A DNA stretch of 64,000 nucleotides from Flavobacterium aestivum (GTDB lineage Bacteria; Bacteroidota; Bacteroidia; Flavobacteriales; Flavobacteriaceae): contig NZ_CP113977.2 of assembly GCF_026870175.2 (NCBI RefSeq), positions 1,488,001 through 1,552,000 of the forward strand, in the 5' to 3' direction. Positions 25,759-34,095 of this stretch are shown here, piece by piece (position 1 is the first letter of the stretch; every line of letters starts with the position of its first letter). The notes under the pieces are model-generated. The model saw only the letters and a list, made by a program, of their open reading frames with translations. It was not told the DNA's origin and ran no database searches. Made by a program: the position numbers and the translations under genes.

Positions 25759-27498
25759 ATGAAGTTAATTTTAAATTTTATTTTTTCTCTGATTGTCTTT
25801 AACGTGGCTGCACAACAAACAAGTATTGCCAAATTACAAGATGTAAAAAGTGCTTATGACATCCAGGACAGTGTGATGATTAAAACACGAGATGGCGCAA
25901 CGATATCTGCAATGGTGGTTCGAAAAAAAGGAATCACTACTCCAAAACCCGTTATTCTTCAGTATACCATTTATGTTAGAGACAAAGGAAGAGATATTAA
26001 AACATTAAAAGAGACAGCAGACAATGGCTATGTAGGTGTTATTGCCTACACAAGAGGTAAGCGGTTTAGTCCAAATGAAATATTTCCTTATGAAAATGAC
26101 GCCAATGATGCTTATGATGTTATTGATTGGATAAGTAAACAAGAATGGTGTAACGGATGCGTAGGAATGTTTGGCGGTAGTTACAATGGGTTTACACAGT
26201 GGGCTGCTTGCAAAAAAATGCATCCAGCGCTTAAAACAATTGTACCATATGTTGCTAACAGACCCGGAATGGGACTGCCAATGGAAAATAACATTTCTGT
26301 AAATCCCAATTACGAATGGTCGTTTTATGTTGGAAACAACAAATATTTAGACACTATTGCGGGAAATGACAGGCAACGTTTTAGAAAAATGCAAAACAAA
26401 TGGTGGGAAACAGGAGTGGCCTATAAAAAAATGGATAGTATAGACGGTAGTCCCAATAGATTGTTTCAGCGATGGATAAGCCATCCTTCATTTGACGAGT
26501 ATTGGCAGAAAATGGTACCTTACGGAAAAGAATTTGCTCAAATAAATATTCCTGTTTTAGCTTTTGACGGATATTATAACGATTCCCAAAATTCAAGTTT
26601 GTATTATGTAAGAGAGCTTCAGAAATATAATCTACAAACTCCGGTCTATGTAGTTATCGGACCATATGGTCATTTTGGAACTCAAATAGGTGGCGAAATA
26701 AATTTGTATGATTATAAAGTTGATTCAGTTGCAATAATCAATATCAAAAAAATAACCTATCAATGGTTTGATTATATTCTCAAAAATGGCACTAAACCAG
26801 AAGTGTTGAAAGACAAAATTAACTACGAAGTAATGGGGGCAAATGAGTGGAGAAGTGCTCCTTCTCTTGACAAAATGAGCAATAGTTTCTTGAAGATGTA
26901 TTTGACGGATAATAAATCAGGAAATTTTTATGCTTTAAATAACAAAAAACCAATCCAAAGTAAATACTTGTACCAAGAAGTTGATTTTGCTGACAGGCAA
27001 ACGGAAAATAACGATTATTATCCAGATCCCATTATTAGAAAAGAAATTGACACCCGTAACGGATTTGTTTTTATAAGCGAGCCTTTGAAAGAACCAATGT
27101 TAATTAATGGTTCATTTTTAGGAGAAATAAAAGCATGTATCAACAAAAAAGATATGGATATAGGAGTCACTTTATATGAAGTAATGCCAAATGGGGACTA
27201 TTTTCATTTGTCTTATTTTTTAGGTCGTGCCAGTTATGCCAAAGACATTACTAAAAGGAATTTATTGAAACCAAATGAAATAGAATCTATTCCTTTTTCG
27301 AATACGCATTTGGTCAGTAAACAACTAAGCAAAGGCAGCCGTTTGCTTGTGGTAATCAATGTCAATAAAAACCCATTTTCTCAATTGAATTATGGAACAG
27401 GCAAAGAGGTCAGCGATGAAACTATCGAGGATGCCAAAGAACCATTAAAAGTAAAATGGTATAATGATAGTTATGTAAAGATTCCGGTTTTGAAATAA
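25759..27498 (+). CDS. exported CocE/NonD family hydrolase (peptidase S15-like)
   Basis: 579 residues with a signal peptide (MKLILNFIFSLIVFNVAA). N-terminal alpha/beta-hydrolase: IKTRDGATISAMVVR, nucleophile elbow GMFGGSYNGFTQW with Ser141, AFDGYYNDSQNSSLYYVREL, and GPYGHFG with the catalytic His. The C-terminal part (from about 340) is the X-Pro dipeptidyl-peptidase C-terminal-like beta-sandwich. Relatives cleave acyl esters, cocaine or cephalosporin esters or peptides; substrate here cannot be told. Followed by a strong hairpin terminator. Confidence 0.9.
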   Translation: MKLILNFIFSLIVFNVAAQQTSIAKLQDVKSAYDIQDSVMIKTRDGATISAMVVRKKGITTPKPVILQYTIYVRDKGRDIKTLKETADNGYVGVIAYTRGKRFSPNEIFPYENDANDAYDVIDWISKQEWCNGCVGMFGGSYNGFTQWAACKKMHPALKTIVPYVANRPGMGLPMENNISVNPNYEWSFYVGNNKYLDTIAGNDRQRFRKMQNKWWETGVAYKKMDSIDGSPNRLFQRWISHPSFDEYWQKMVPYGKEFAQINIPVLAFDGYYNDSQNSSLYYVRELQKYNLQTPVYVVIGPYGHFGTQIGGEINLYDYKVDSVAIINIKKITYQWFDYILKNGTKPEVLKDKINYEVMGANEWRSAPSLDKMSNSFLKMYLTDNKSGNFYALNNKKPIQSKYLYQEVDFADRQTENNDYYPDPIIRKEIDTRNGFVFISEPLKEPMLINGSFLGEIKACINKKDMDIGVTLYEVMPNGDYFHLSYFLGRASYAKDITKRNLLKPNEIESIPFSNTHLVSKQLSKGSRLLVVINVNKNPFSQLNYGTGKEVSDETIEDAKEPLKVKWYNDSYVKIPVLK

Positions 27499-27519
27499 AT
27501 GTTTAAAGTGAATAAAAGC

Positions 27520-27557
27520 AAAAGCCACAAATTTCATTTGAAATTTGTGGCTTTTTT
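27520..27557 (+). terminator. terminator between the CocE-type gene and pruA
   Basis: AAAAGCCACAAATTTCA and TGAAATTTGTGGCTTTTTT form a near-perfect stem; symmetric A/T runs fit termination from both sides. Confidence 0.85.
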
Positions 27558-27574
27558 ATAAATCTAAAACTAGA

Positions 27575-29203
27575 TTATTCTCCTAAAAACGGATATCTAT
27601 AATCAGTTGGAGTAACAAACGTTTCTTTGATTGTTCTTAGAGAAGCCCAACGCAATAAGTTCAATGCAGAACCAGCTTTGTCGTTAGTTCCAGAAGCTCT
27701 TGCTCCACCAAAAGGTTGCATTCCTACAATAGCTCCAGTTGGTTTGTCATTGATGTAGAAGTTACCGGCAGCGTTTTGTAAAGCTACAGTTGCTTCTTCA
27801 ATTGCATAACGATCTTGACTGAAAACAGCACCAGTTAATGCATATTCAGATGTAGTGTCAACCAATTTTAATGTTTCAGCCCATTTAGCATCTTCATAAA
27901 CATAAATCGTAATTACAGGTCCGAATAATTCGGTTTCCATTGTAGTGTAATGAGGGTTTGTAGTTACGATTATGGTTGGTTCAATAAAGTAACCTACAGA
28001 TTTATCGTAGTTTCCACCAACGATAATTTCAGCATCAGCATCTTTTTTAGCTTGGTCAATAAAACTAGCCAATTTATCAAAAGATCCTTCATGGATTACA
28101 GCAGTGATAAAGTTACCAAAATCTTCTGGAGAACCCATTTTCATTGACTTAGTGTCAGTGATCAATTGTTCTTTAACAGCTGGCCATAAGCTTTGAGGAA
28201 CATAAGCTCTAGAAGCTGCTGAACATTTTTGACCTTGAAATTCAAATGCACCACGAACAATTCCTGTTGCTGCTTGTTTTACATTGGCACTTGGATGAGC
28301 GATAATGAAATCTTTTCCTCCAGTTTCACCTACAATTCTTGGGTAAGTTTTGTAGTGGTGAATGTTAGCTCCAATTTTTGACCAAATGTCTTTGAATACA
28401 TGAGTTGAACCTGTAAAGTGAATTCCAGCAAAATCACGACTTGCTAAAACTGTATCTGTAATCATCAAAGCATCACCAAAAACAACGTTGATAACTCCAT
28501 CAGGAATACCAGCTTCTTTGAATACATCGATAATAACTTTTGCAGAGAATACTTGACTGTCACTTGGTTTCCAGATAACAACATTACCCATCATAGCAGC
28601 ACTTGCAGGAAGATTAGCAGCAATAGCAGTAAAGTTGAATGGAGTGATCGCGTATACAAAACCTTCTAGTGGTCTGTATTCTAAACGATTCCACATATCT
28701 GAATTTGAAGCTGGTTGATCTGCGTAGATTTGAGTCATAAATTCTACGTTGAAACGTAAAAAGTCGATCAATTCACAAGCAGCATCAATTTCAGCTTGGT
28801 GTATATTTTTAGATTGCGCAATCATTGTTGCGGCATTTATTTTAGCTCTGTATGGACCAGCAATAAGTTCAGCTGCTTTTAAGAAAATTGCTGCACGCTG
28901 TTCCCATGCCATATTTGCCCATGCTGTTCTTGCTTCTAGAGCATTTGCAATAGCGCTTTCTATATGTGTTTTTTCAGCAAGATGATAAGTTCCTACGACA
29001 TGTTTGTGATCGTGTGGAGCTGTCATATTTCTTGTGTTTCCTGTTCTAATTTCTTCGCTACCAATATATAAAGGCACATCGATTGTAGAATTCCACATTT
29101 TTGTATAAGCTGCTTGAACAGCTGCTCTTTCTGGTGAGTTTGGAGCGTATCCTTTTACGGGTTCGTTTACCGCTTTTGGTACATTAAAAAAACCTTTTAG
29201 CAT
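27575..29203 (-). CDS. pruA: 1-pyrroline-5-carboxylate dehydrogenase (glutamate semialdehyde dehydrogenase)
   Basis: NAD-dependent aldehyde dehydrogenase oxidising glutamate gamma-semialdehyde to glutamate in proline catabolism. 542 residues, matching the stand-alone P5CDH type. Visible: ITPFNFTAIAANLPASAAMMGNVVIWKPSDS, the catalytic Glu293 in VGETGGKDF, the nucleophile Cys327 in FQGQKCSAASRAY, and GPVITIYVY. No proline dehydrogenase gene is in the window. ATG at 29203. Confidence 0.95.
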   Translation of the reverse strand: MLKGFFNVPKAVNEPVKGYAPNSPERAAVQAAYTKMWNSTIDVPLYIGSEEIRTGNTRNMTAPHDHKHVVGTYHLAEKTHIESAIANALEARTAWANMAWEQRAAIFLKAAELIAGPYRAKINAATMIAQSKNIHQAEIDAACELIDFLRFNVEFMTQIYADQPASNSDMWNRLEYRPLEGFVYAITPFNFTAIAANLPASAAMMGNVVIWKPSDSQVFSAKVIIDVFKEAGIPDGVINVVFGDALMITDTVLASRDFAGIHFTGSTHVFKDIWSKIGANIHHYKTYPRIVGETGGKDFIIAHPSANVKQAATGIVRGAFEFQGQKCSAASRAYVPQSLWPAVKEQLITDTKSMKMGSPEDFGNFITAVIHEGSFDKLASFIDQAKKDADAEIIVGGNYDKSVGYFIEPTIIVTTNPHYTTMETELFGPVITIYVYEDAKWAETLKLVDTTSEYALTGAVFSQDRYAIEEATVALQNAAGNFYINDKPTGAIVGMQPFGGARASGTNDKAGSALNLLRWASLRTIKETFVTPTDYRYPFLGE

Positions 29204-29341
29204 ATTCTTAAATTAAATATTAGACAATTAGATAATTAAATGATTCACAATTTGTGAATTACATAATTAGCGCAAAAGTACAAAGGTTAATTTAAAAATT
29301 TGGTAATTATATGCTAAGATTTTATATAGCTAAGATTGCTT

Positions 29342-29728
29342 TTAGTTTAAAGCAAACGGTGCGCACAATCTAAAAGTAGGCACGATAACTTTGAAGGATT
29401 TTGTTGAAGTAAAATTAATCATATTAAAATAACCCTGCATGGCTCCGTAAGGGGAAGACAATAAACAACCAGAACTATAAGTGTGTCGTTCTCCTGGTTT
29501 TAAAACTGGTTTTTTGCCTATAACACCTTCACCGTCCACAAACTCTATGTCATTTAAAGAATCAAAGATTTCCCAATGACGTGAAGTTAATTGGACAGAA
29601 TCTTTACTGTGATTTTCTATTGTAATCTCATAACTAAAGGCGAAATGAATCTTGTAGTTTTTGAAGTAGGTTCCTTCAAAACTAGTCAATACTGATATTT
29701 TAATGCCTCGTGTTATTTGTGAAACCAT
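29342..29728 (-). CDS. apaG: ApaG domain protein
   Basis: 128-residue single ApaG (DUF525) domain, an immunoglobulin-like fold. Visible: TRGIKISVLTSFEGT, FAFSYEITIENHS, VQLTSRHWEIFDS, the GEGVIGKKPVLKPGERHTYSSGC signature and PYGAMQGYF. ApaG has been linked to cobalt/magnesium resistance, and the fold occurs in F-box and polymerase-delta-interacting proteins. Between pruA and the T9SS plug gene, all on the minus strand; function here inferred only from family. Confidence 0.95.
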   Translation of the reverse strand: MVSQITRGIKISVLTSFEGTYFKNYKIHFAFSYEITIENHSKDSVQLTSRHWEIFDSLNDIEFVDGEGVIGKKPVLKPGERHTYSSGCLLSSPYGAMQGYFNMINFTSTKSFKVIVPTFRLCAPFALN

Positions 29729-29812
29729 AGTAAAGAGCTATAAATAGTTACTTCATTTCGACAAAATTACAAAAAAAATATAGCGAATCTAAAATTTTTT
29801 TTGCAAGTTTTT

Positions 29813-31078
29813 TTAATTTGTTATATGTAAGGAATTGGCTGTGCCATAGCCTATTACTTTTTCGTACCGGTCTCCGTTTCCTTTGTAATAGACTAAAACG
29901 GAGTAGTCATTTTCGGTTTGATAAAAATTTCCGTCAATAGCGTTTTCCTGATCAACTATGCCTTTATTGTCTGCAACAAGGTATTGGTAATTTACAAATC
30001 CTTGTTTGATTAAAATGGCTTTTTCGTAAAGAGCGGTTTTTGGATTATAATCCATTTTATATTCAGGGGTGGTGCTATAATTATTAAACATTCCGGCAAC
30101 ATAAACGTTTTTGTTTAGCATAAAAGAAGGTGCCGAAAGAGTAAAATAAACCCATGAATAATCAGATTCAATTTTTGGGTTTATACTGTTTACAATTTGC
30201 TCCTTAAAATTTCCGTTAATGTCTGAAAAGTTGGTATAGGGTAAATTTGCTCGGTCGTTATTGACATACAAATGCGAATTATAAATCCCATTATCGGAAT
30301 TTACATAGCTGATATAATTATTGGCATATCGGATGTCTTTAGAATCAAAATTCAAGAATTCGTTTCCAGCCCAAAATTGGGTTTCCTTATCGTATTTGTA
30401 AACAAAAGTGTTTCCAATAACATATTGGGAAGGAATGTTTTTTATGGCTGTATTGAATTTTCCGTTTTGAAGCAATACCACTTTTAAATTTACTGTTGGA
30501 TTTTGAAAAAGAAAGTTGTCTCCAATTATTTCAAACTCCAAGTTGTGCTTAGAATAGAGATTGTTTACAGTTCTGGCTTTTTTTATTCTTAAAGGCACTC
30601 TTACAATGTCTTCGTATAAGATGAAATGTCTTTTCAAGACCACCTCTTTGTCTGAATTCAAAATGGTAAGAACATAATTGCCACTAAGTAATAATCGGCT
30701 GTATTGATTTGGGATAGATAGAGTGTAGTGTGAATAGGACTGAAGCGTGTTAAAAGAGTTTTTGTACTCTTGAATTTTTTGACTGTCAAATCCTTGTAAA
30801 TAATCGCTTTTAGGAATGTTAGAAGGAACCCAATTGTAATCACAATGGGTGATTTCATAATAGTAGTCGGCTTCATTACCGAATAAGTCGTCAAATTGAA
30901 AATCAAACGCATCTCCAAGCTTAAATATTGGGACAGTGTTTTTATTGTTCTGAATAAAAGAAACTGTTTTGATGTTGAATGGTGGAGCTATTTCAGACTC
31001 TACTTGTGCAGTAGCAGTTAAACAGAATATAGAAAGGAGTAAAACAGAAATTATTTTCATTTGAGGCTTCTTATTCAT
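29813..31078 (-). CDS. type IX secretion system plug protein (DUF5103)
   Basis: 421 residues with a signal peptide (MNKKPQMKIISVLLLSIFCLTATAQ; the second Met at 31060 is an alternative start). Two beta-rich domains follow, the first rich in aromatic residues (DFQFDDLFGNEADYYYEITHCDYNW is its signature region). This family is now recognised as the plug that closes the periplasmic side of the SprA translocon in the type IX secretion system of Bacteroidota. It implies the host has T9SS, though no other gene of the system is here. The AraC-like or propeller genes nearby are unrelated. Confidence 0.9.
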   Translation of the reverse strand: MNKKPQMKIISVLLLSIFCLTATAQVESEIAPPFNIKTVSFIQNNKNTVPIFKLGDAFDFQFDDLFGNEADYYYEITHCDYNWVPSNIPKSDYLQGFDSQKIQEYKNSFNTLQSYSHYTLSIPNQYSRLLLSGNYVLTILNSDKEVVLKRHFILYEDIVRVPLRIKKARTVNNLYSKHNLEFEIIGDNFLFQNPTVNLKVVLLQNGKFNTAIKNIPSQYVIGNTFVYKYDKETQFWAGNEFLNFDSKDIRYANNYISYVNSDNGIYNSHLYVNNDRANLPYTNFSDINGNFKEQIVNSINPKIESDYSWVYFTLSAPSFMLNKNVYVAGMFNNYSTTPEYKMDYNPKTALYEKAILIKQGFVNYQYLVADNKGIVDQENAIDGNFYQTENDYSVLVYYKGNGDRYEKVIGYGTANSLHITN

Positions 31079-31230
31079 GAGCTGTAAATATACAAATTAA
31101 GTCTGTTTTTTAAATGTTTGAAATGAATTGTTATTTTTTTGTTTGTGAGTAATTTATGTTAATTTTTTCACAATGAGAGATTTGTATTACTAATTTTTTA
31201 TGTTATTTTGATTTAAAAAAATAAAAAATT

Positions 31231-34041
31231 ATGACAAAAATAAACAAGTTAGCTTTAGGGCTATTACTATTTCCTTTTGCTGTTTTGGCACAGGAAATTG
31301 ATTTTTCAAAAGTAATTCCTTTCGATTCCAATGTAAAAACAGGTAAACTTGAAAATGGCTTGACTTATTACATCAAGAAAAATGGAAAACCTGAAAATAA
31401 AGTTACACTTCGATTGGTCATTAACGCAGGATCGATATTGGAAGATGATGACCAAAAAGGATTAGCTCACTTTATGGAGCACATGAATTTTAATGGAACC
31501 AAACGTTTTCCGAAAAATAAATTAGTTGATTATTTGCAAAGTATAGGTGTTAAGTTTGGACAACATTTAAATGCTTATACGGGTTTTGACGAAACGGTAT
31601 ATTTTCTTCCTATTCCTTCAGACAATCCAGAGAAGTTAGAAAATGGTTTTAATATTATTGAGGATTGGGCATTTAATGCGAATTTAACTCCGGAGGAAAT
31701 TGACAAAGAAAGAGGGGTAGTCTTGGAAGAATATCGTTTGGGTTTAGGTGCTCAAAAAAGGATGCGAGATCATTATTTACCTAAAGCGTTGTATAAATCC
31801 CATTATGCTGAACGATTACCGATTGGTGAAAAAGAAATTATAGAAAAATTCAAATATGATAAATTATTATCGTTTTATAAGGACTGGTACCGCCCAGATT
31901 TAATGAGTGTTATCATTGTTGGTGATATTGACGTTGCTGAAATGGAGAGAAAAGTAATCGCTCATTTTTCGAGTTATCAGAATCCAAAAAATGAAAAGCC
32001 ACGTCTAGTTTATGAGGTTCCTAATCATGCGGAAACTCTTGTGTCTATTGAAAATGATAAAGAAGCAACCTATGCGCAAGTACAATTGATTTATAAAGAT
32101 TATGGTTTGCCAAAGAAAGTAGTAACTCTTGGAGATTATAAAAAAGAACTTGTTGAAAGGCTTTTTACATCAATGCTTAATAACAGATTGGATGAATTAA
32201 CCAACTCTCCTACACCGCCTTTTACTTATGGATATACTTTTCACGGCTCTACTTGGGCTAGAAGTAAAAAAGCGTATCAATCTTTTGGTTTGTCACAAGA
32301 AGATAAACAGTTGGAAGCTTTGAAGGTATTGATAGAAGAAAATGAAAGAGTCAAAAAATTTGGTTTTACTCTGGGTGAATTAAATAGAGCCAAATCGAAA
32401 TTTTTATCTCAGATTGAAAGTGCCTATAAAGACAAAGATAAAACCGAATCTGAAAATTTTGTTTGGGAGTATCAATCAAATTTTTTGACAAGTGAGCCTT
32501 CCCCAGGAATTGAGTGGCAATTTGCAATGACAAAACAAATGCTACCTCAAATTGAGCTAAAAGACGTTAATAGTTTCGTTAAAGAATTTATTAAGGAAGA
32601 CAATCGTGTTGTCATTCTTACAGGTCCAGAAAAAGAAGGACTTAAAAAACCAACTGAAGAAGATGTTTTGAAAGTATTAAGGTTTAATTCAGATGAAATT
32701 AAACCTTATGAAGATGCTATTGTAGCGACAAGTTTGTTAAGAAAGGAAGTAATTCCAGGAGTTATTGTCAAACGTGAAAGTAATGATAAAATAGGAACAA
32801 AGACTTTATTTTTATCTAATGGAGCAAAGGTGACATATAAGAAAACAGACTTCAAAAATGATGAGGTACTTTTTGAAGCAGTAAGTTTTGGGGGAAGTAA
32901 TTTATATTCTGATGAAGAGATGAAAAAAGTTCAATTTGCCAATGACGCATTGACGGACGCAGGTTTTTCCGGTCTGAAATTGAATGATATCAATAAATTC
33001 ATGACTGGTAAAATTGCTAGTGTGTATCCTTACATCAGCAATACTACTGAAGGTTTTCATGGAAATGCAACCCCTAAGGATTTGGAATATCTATTTCAAA
33101 TGACTTATGCCTACTTCACGGATCTAAATTTGGATACTGCAGCATTTGAAGGGTTTAAACAAAAACAATCAAGTTTTTATAAAAATTTGACATCACAACC
33201 TAATTTCTATTTTCAGCAAGAATTTCAATATTATCTGAATGTAGAAAACCCAAGGTTTAATGGTTTAATTCCAAATGAGAAAACATGGGGTGAAACTGAT
33301 TATACGTTGGCTTACAAAAAATATAAAGAACGTTTTGCTAATGCTGGAGATTTTGAATTTTATTTTGTCGGAAATGTAGATAATAAAATAATGGAAGCTT
33401 ATGCTTGTAAATATATTGCATCTTTACCATCTTCGGAGAAGAAGGAAAAAGCTATAGATTTAGGGTATAGATTGCGTAAAGGTGATTTGAAAAAAGTAGT
33501 TAACAAAGGAACGGATCCAAAAAGTTCAGTATCAATTATGTTCTATGGGGATGCGGTTTATTCTCCAAAAGAAGATTTGGTAATGAAAGCTTTAGGCGAA
33601 GTTTTGACCATAAAGTTAGTTGAAGAATTACGTGAAAACGAAAGTGGCGTATACGGAATCAGTGCAAGAGGAAGTATGAGTAAAGTACCTAATGGTGCCT
33701 TCAGTTTCAGTATTAAATTTCCATGCGGTCCTGAGAATGCTGAAAAACTGACTGCTTCAGCTTTGAGAGAATTAAAAAAAATAATTGATAACGGACCCGA
33801 AGCAAAAGATGTGGTAAAATTTAAAGAAGCCGAATTGCTTGAATATAAAAAAAATATAAAAGAAAATAGCTATTGGCTTTCTAACTTTAAGGAGTCATAT
33901 ATTAACGGTATTAGTCCTGAAGCAGTTCTTCAAAACGAAGCGAAAATTAATGCGATTACCGCAAAAGATATTCAAGATGTAGCAAAAAAATATCTTGCAA
34001 AAGATAAAGTGATTGGAATGTTGATGCCTGAGAAAAGCTAG
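31231..34041 (+). CDS. M16 family zinc metallopeptidase
   Basis: 936 residues: signal peptide (MTKINKLALGLLLFPFAVLAQ) and two pitrilysin-type domain pairs. The inverse zinc motif HFMEH is at His80-His84, with the third ligand Glu in the KERGVVLEEYR segment near 160-167. A second, inactive M16 half starts near residue 520 with the sequence GTKTLFLSNGAKV, lacking the zinc motif as usual. Exported M16 proteins in Bacteroidota are thought to degrade peptides in the periplasm or at the surface. Single gene, followed by a hairpin terminator. Confidence 0.94.
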   Translation: MTKINKLALGLLLFPFAVLAQEIDFSKVIPFDSNVKTGKLENGLTYYIKKNGKPENKVTLRLVINAGSILEDDDQKGLAHFMEHMNFNGTKRFPKNKLVDYLQSIGVKFGQHLNAYTGFDETVYFLPIPSDNPEKLENGFNIIEDWAFNANLTPEEIDKERGVVLEEYRLGLGAQKRMRDHYLPKALYKSHYAERLPIGEKEIIEKFKYDKLLSFYKDWYRPDLMSVIIVGDIDVAEMERKVIAHFSSYQNPKNEKPRLVYEVPNHAETLVSIENDKEATYAQVQLIYKDYGLPKKVVTLGDYKKELVERLFTSMLNNRLDELTNSPTPPFTYGYTFHGSTWARSKKAYQSFGLSQEDKQLEALKVLIEENERVKKFGFTLGELNRAKSKFLSQIESAYKDKDKTESENFVWEYQSNFLTSEPSPGIEWQFAMTKQMLPQIELKDVNSFVKEFIKEDNRVVILTGPEKEGLKKPTEEDVLKVLRFNSDEIKPYEDAIVATSLLRKEVIPGVIVKRESNDKIGTKTLFLSNGAKVTYKKTDFKNDEVLFEAVSFGGSNLYSDEEMKKVQFANDALTDAGFSGLKLNDINKFMTGKIASVYPYISNTTEGFHGNATPKDLEYLFQMTYAYFTDLNLDTAAFEGFKQKQSSFYKNLTSQPNFYFQQEFQYYLNVENPRFNGLIPNEKTWGETDYTLAYKKYKERFANAGDFEFYFVGNVDNKIMEAYACKYIASLPSSEKKEKAIDLGYRLRKGDLKKVVNKGTDPKSSVSIMFYGDAVYSPKEDLVMKALGEVLTIKLVEELRENESGVYGISARGSMSKVPNGAFSFSIKFPCGPENAEKLTASALRELKKIIDNGPEAKDVVKFKEAELLEYKKNIKENSYWLSNFKESYINGISPEAVLQNEAKINAITAKDIQDVAKKYLAKDKVIGMLMPEKS

Positions 34042-34061
34042 ATAATCAATTGATGTTTATT

Positions 34062-34095
34062 ATAACCAGTTCTTAATAGAACTGGTTTTTTTATT
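34062..34095. terminator. bidirectional terminator between the M16 and helicase genes
   Basis: AACCAGTTCT and AGAACTGGTT perfect 10-bp stem, 4-base loop, T run; between convergent genes. Confidence 0.85.
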
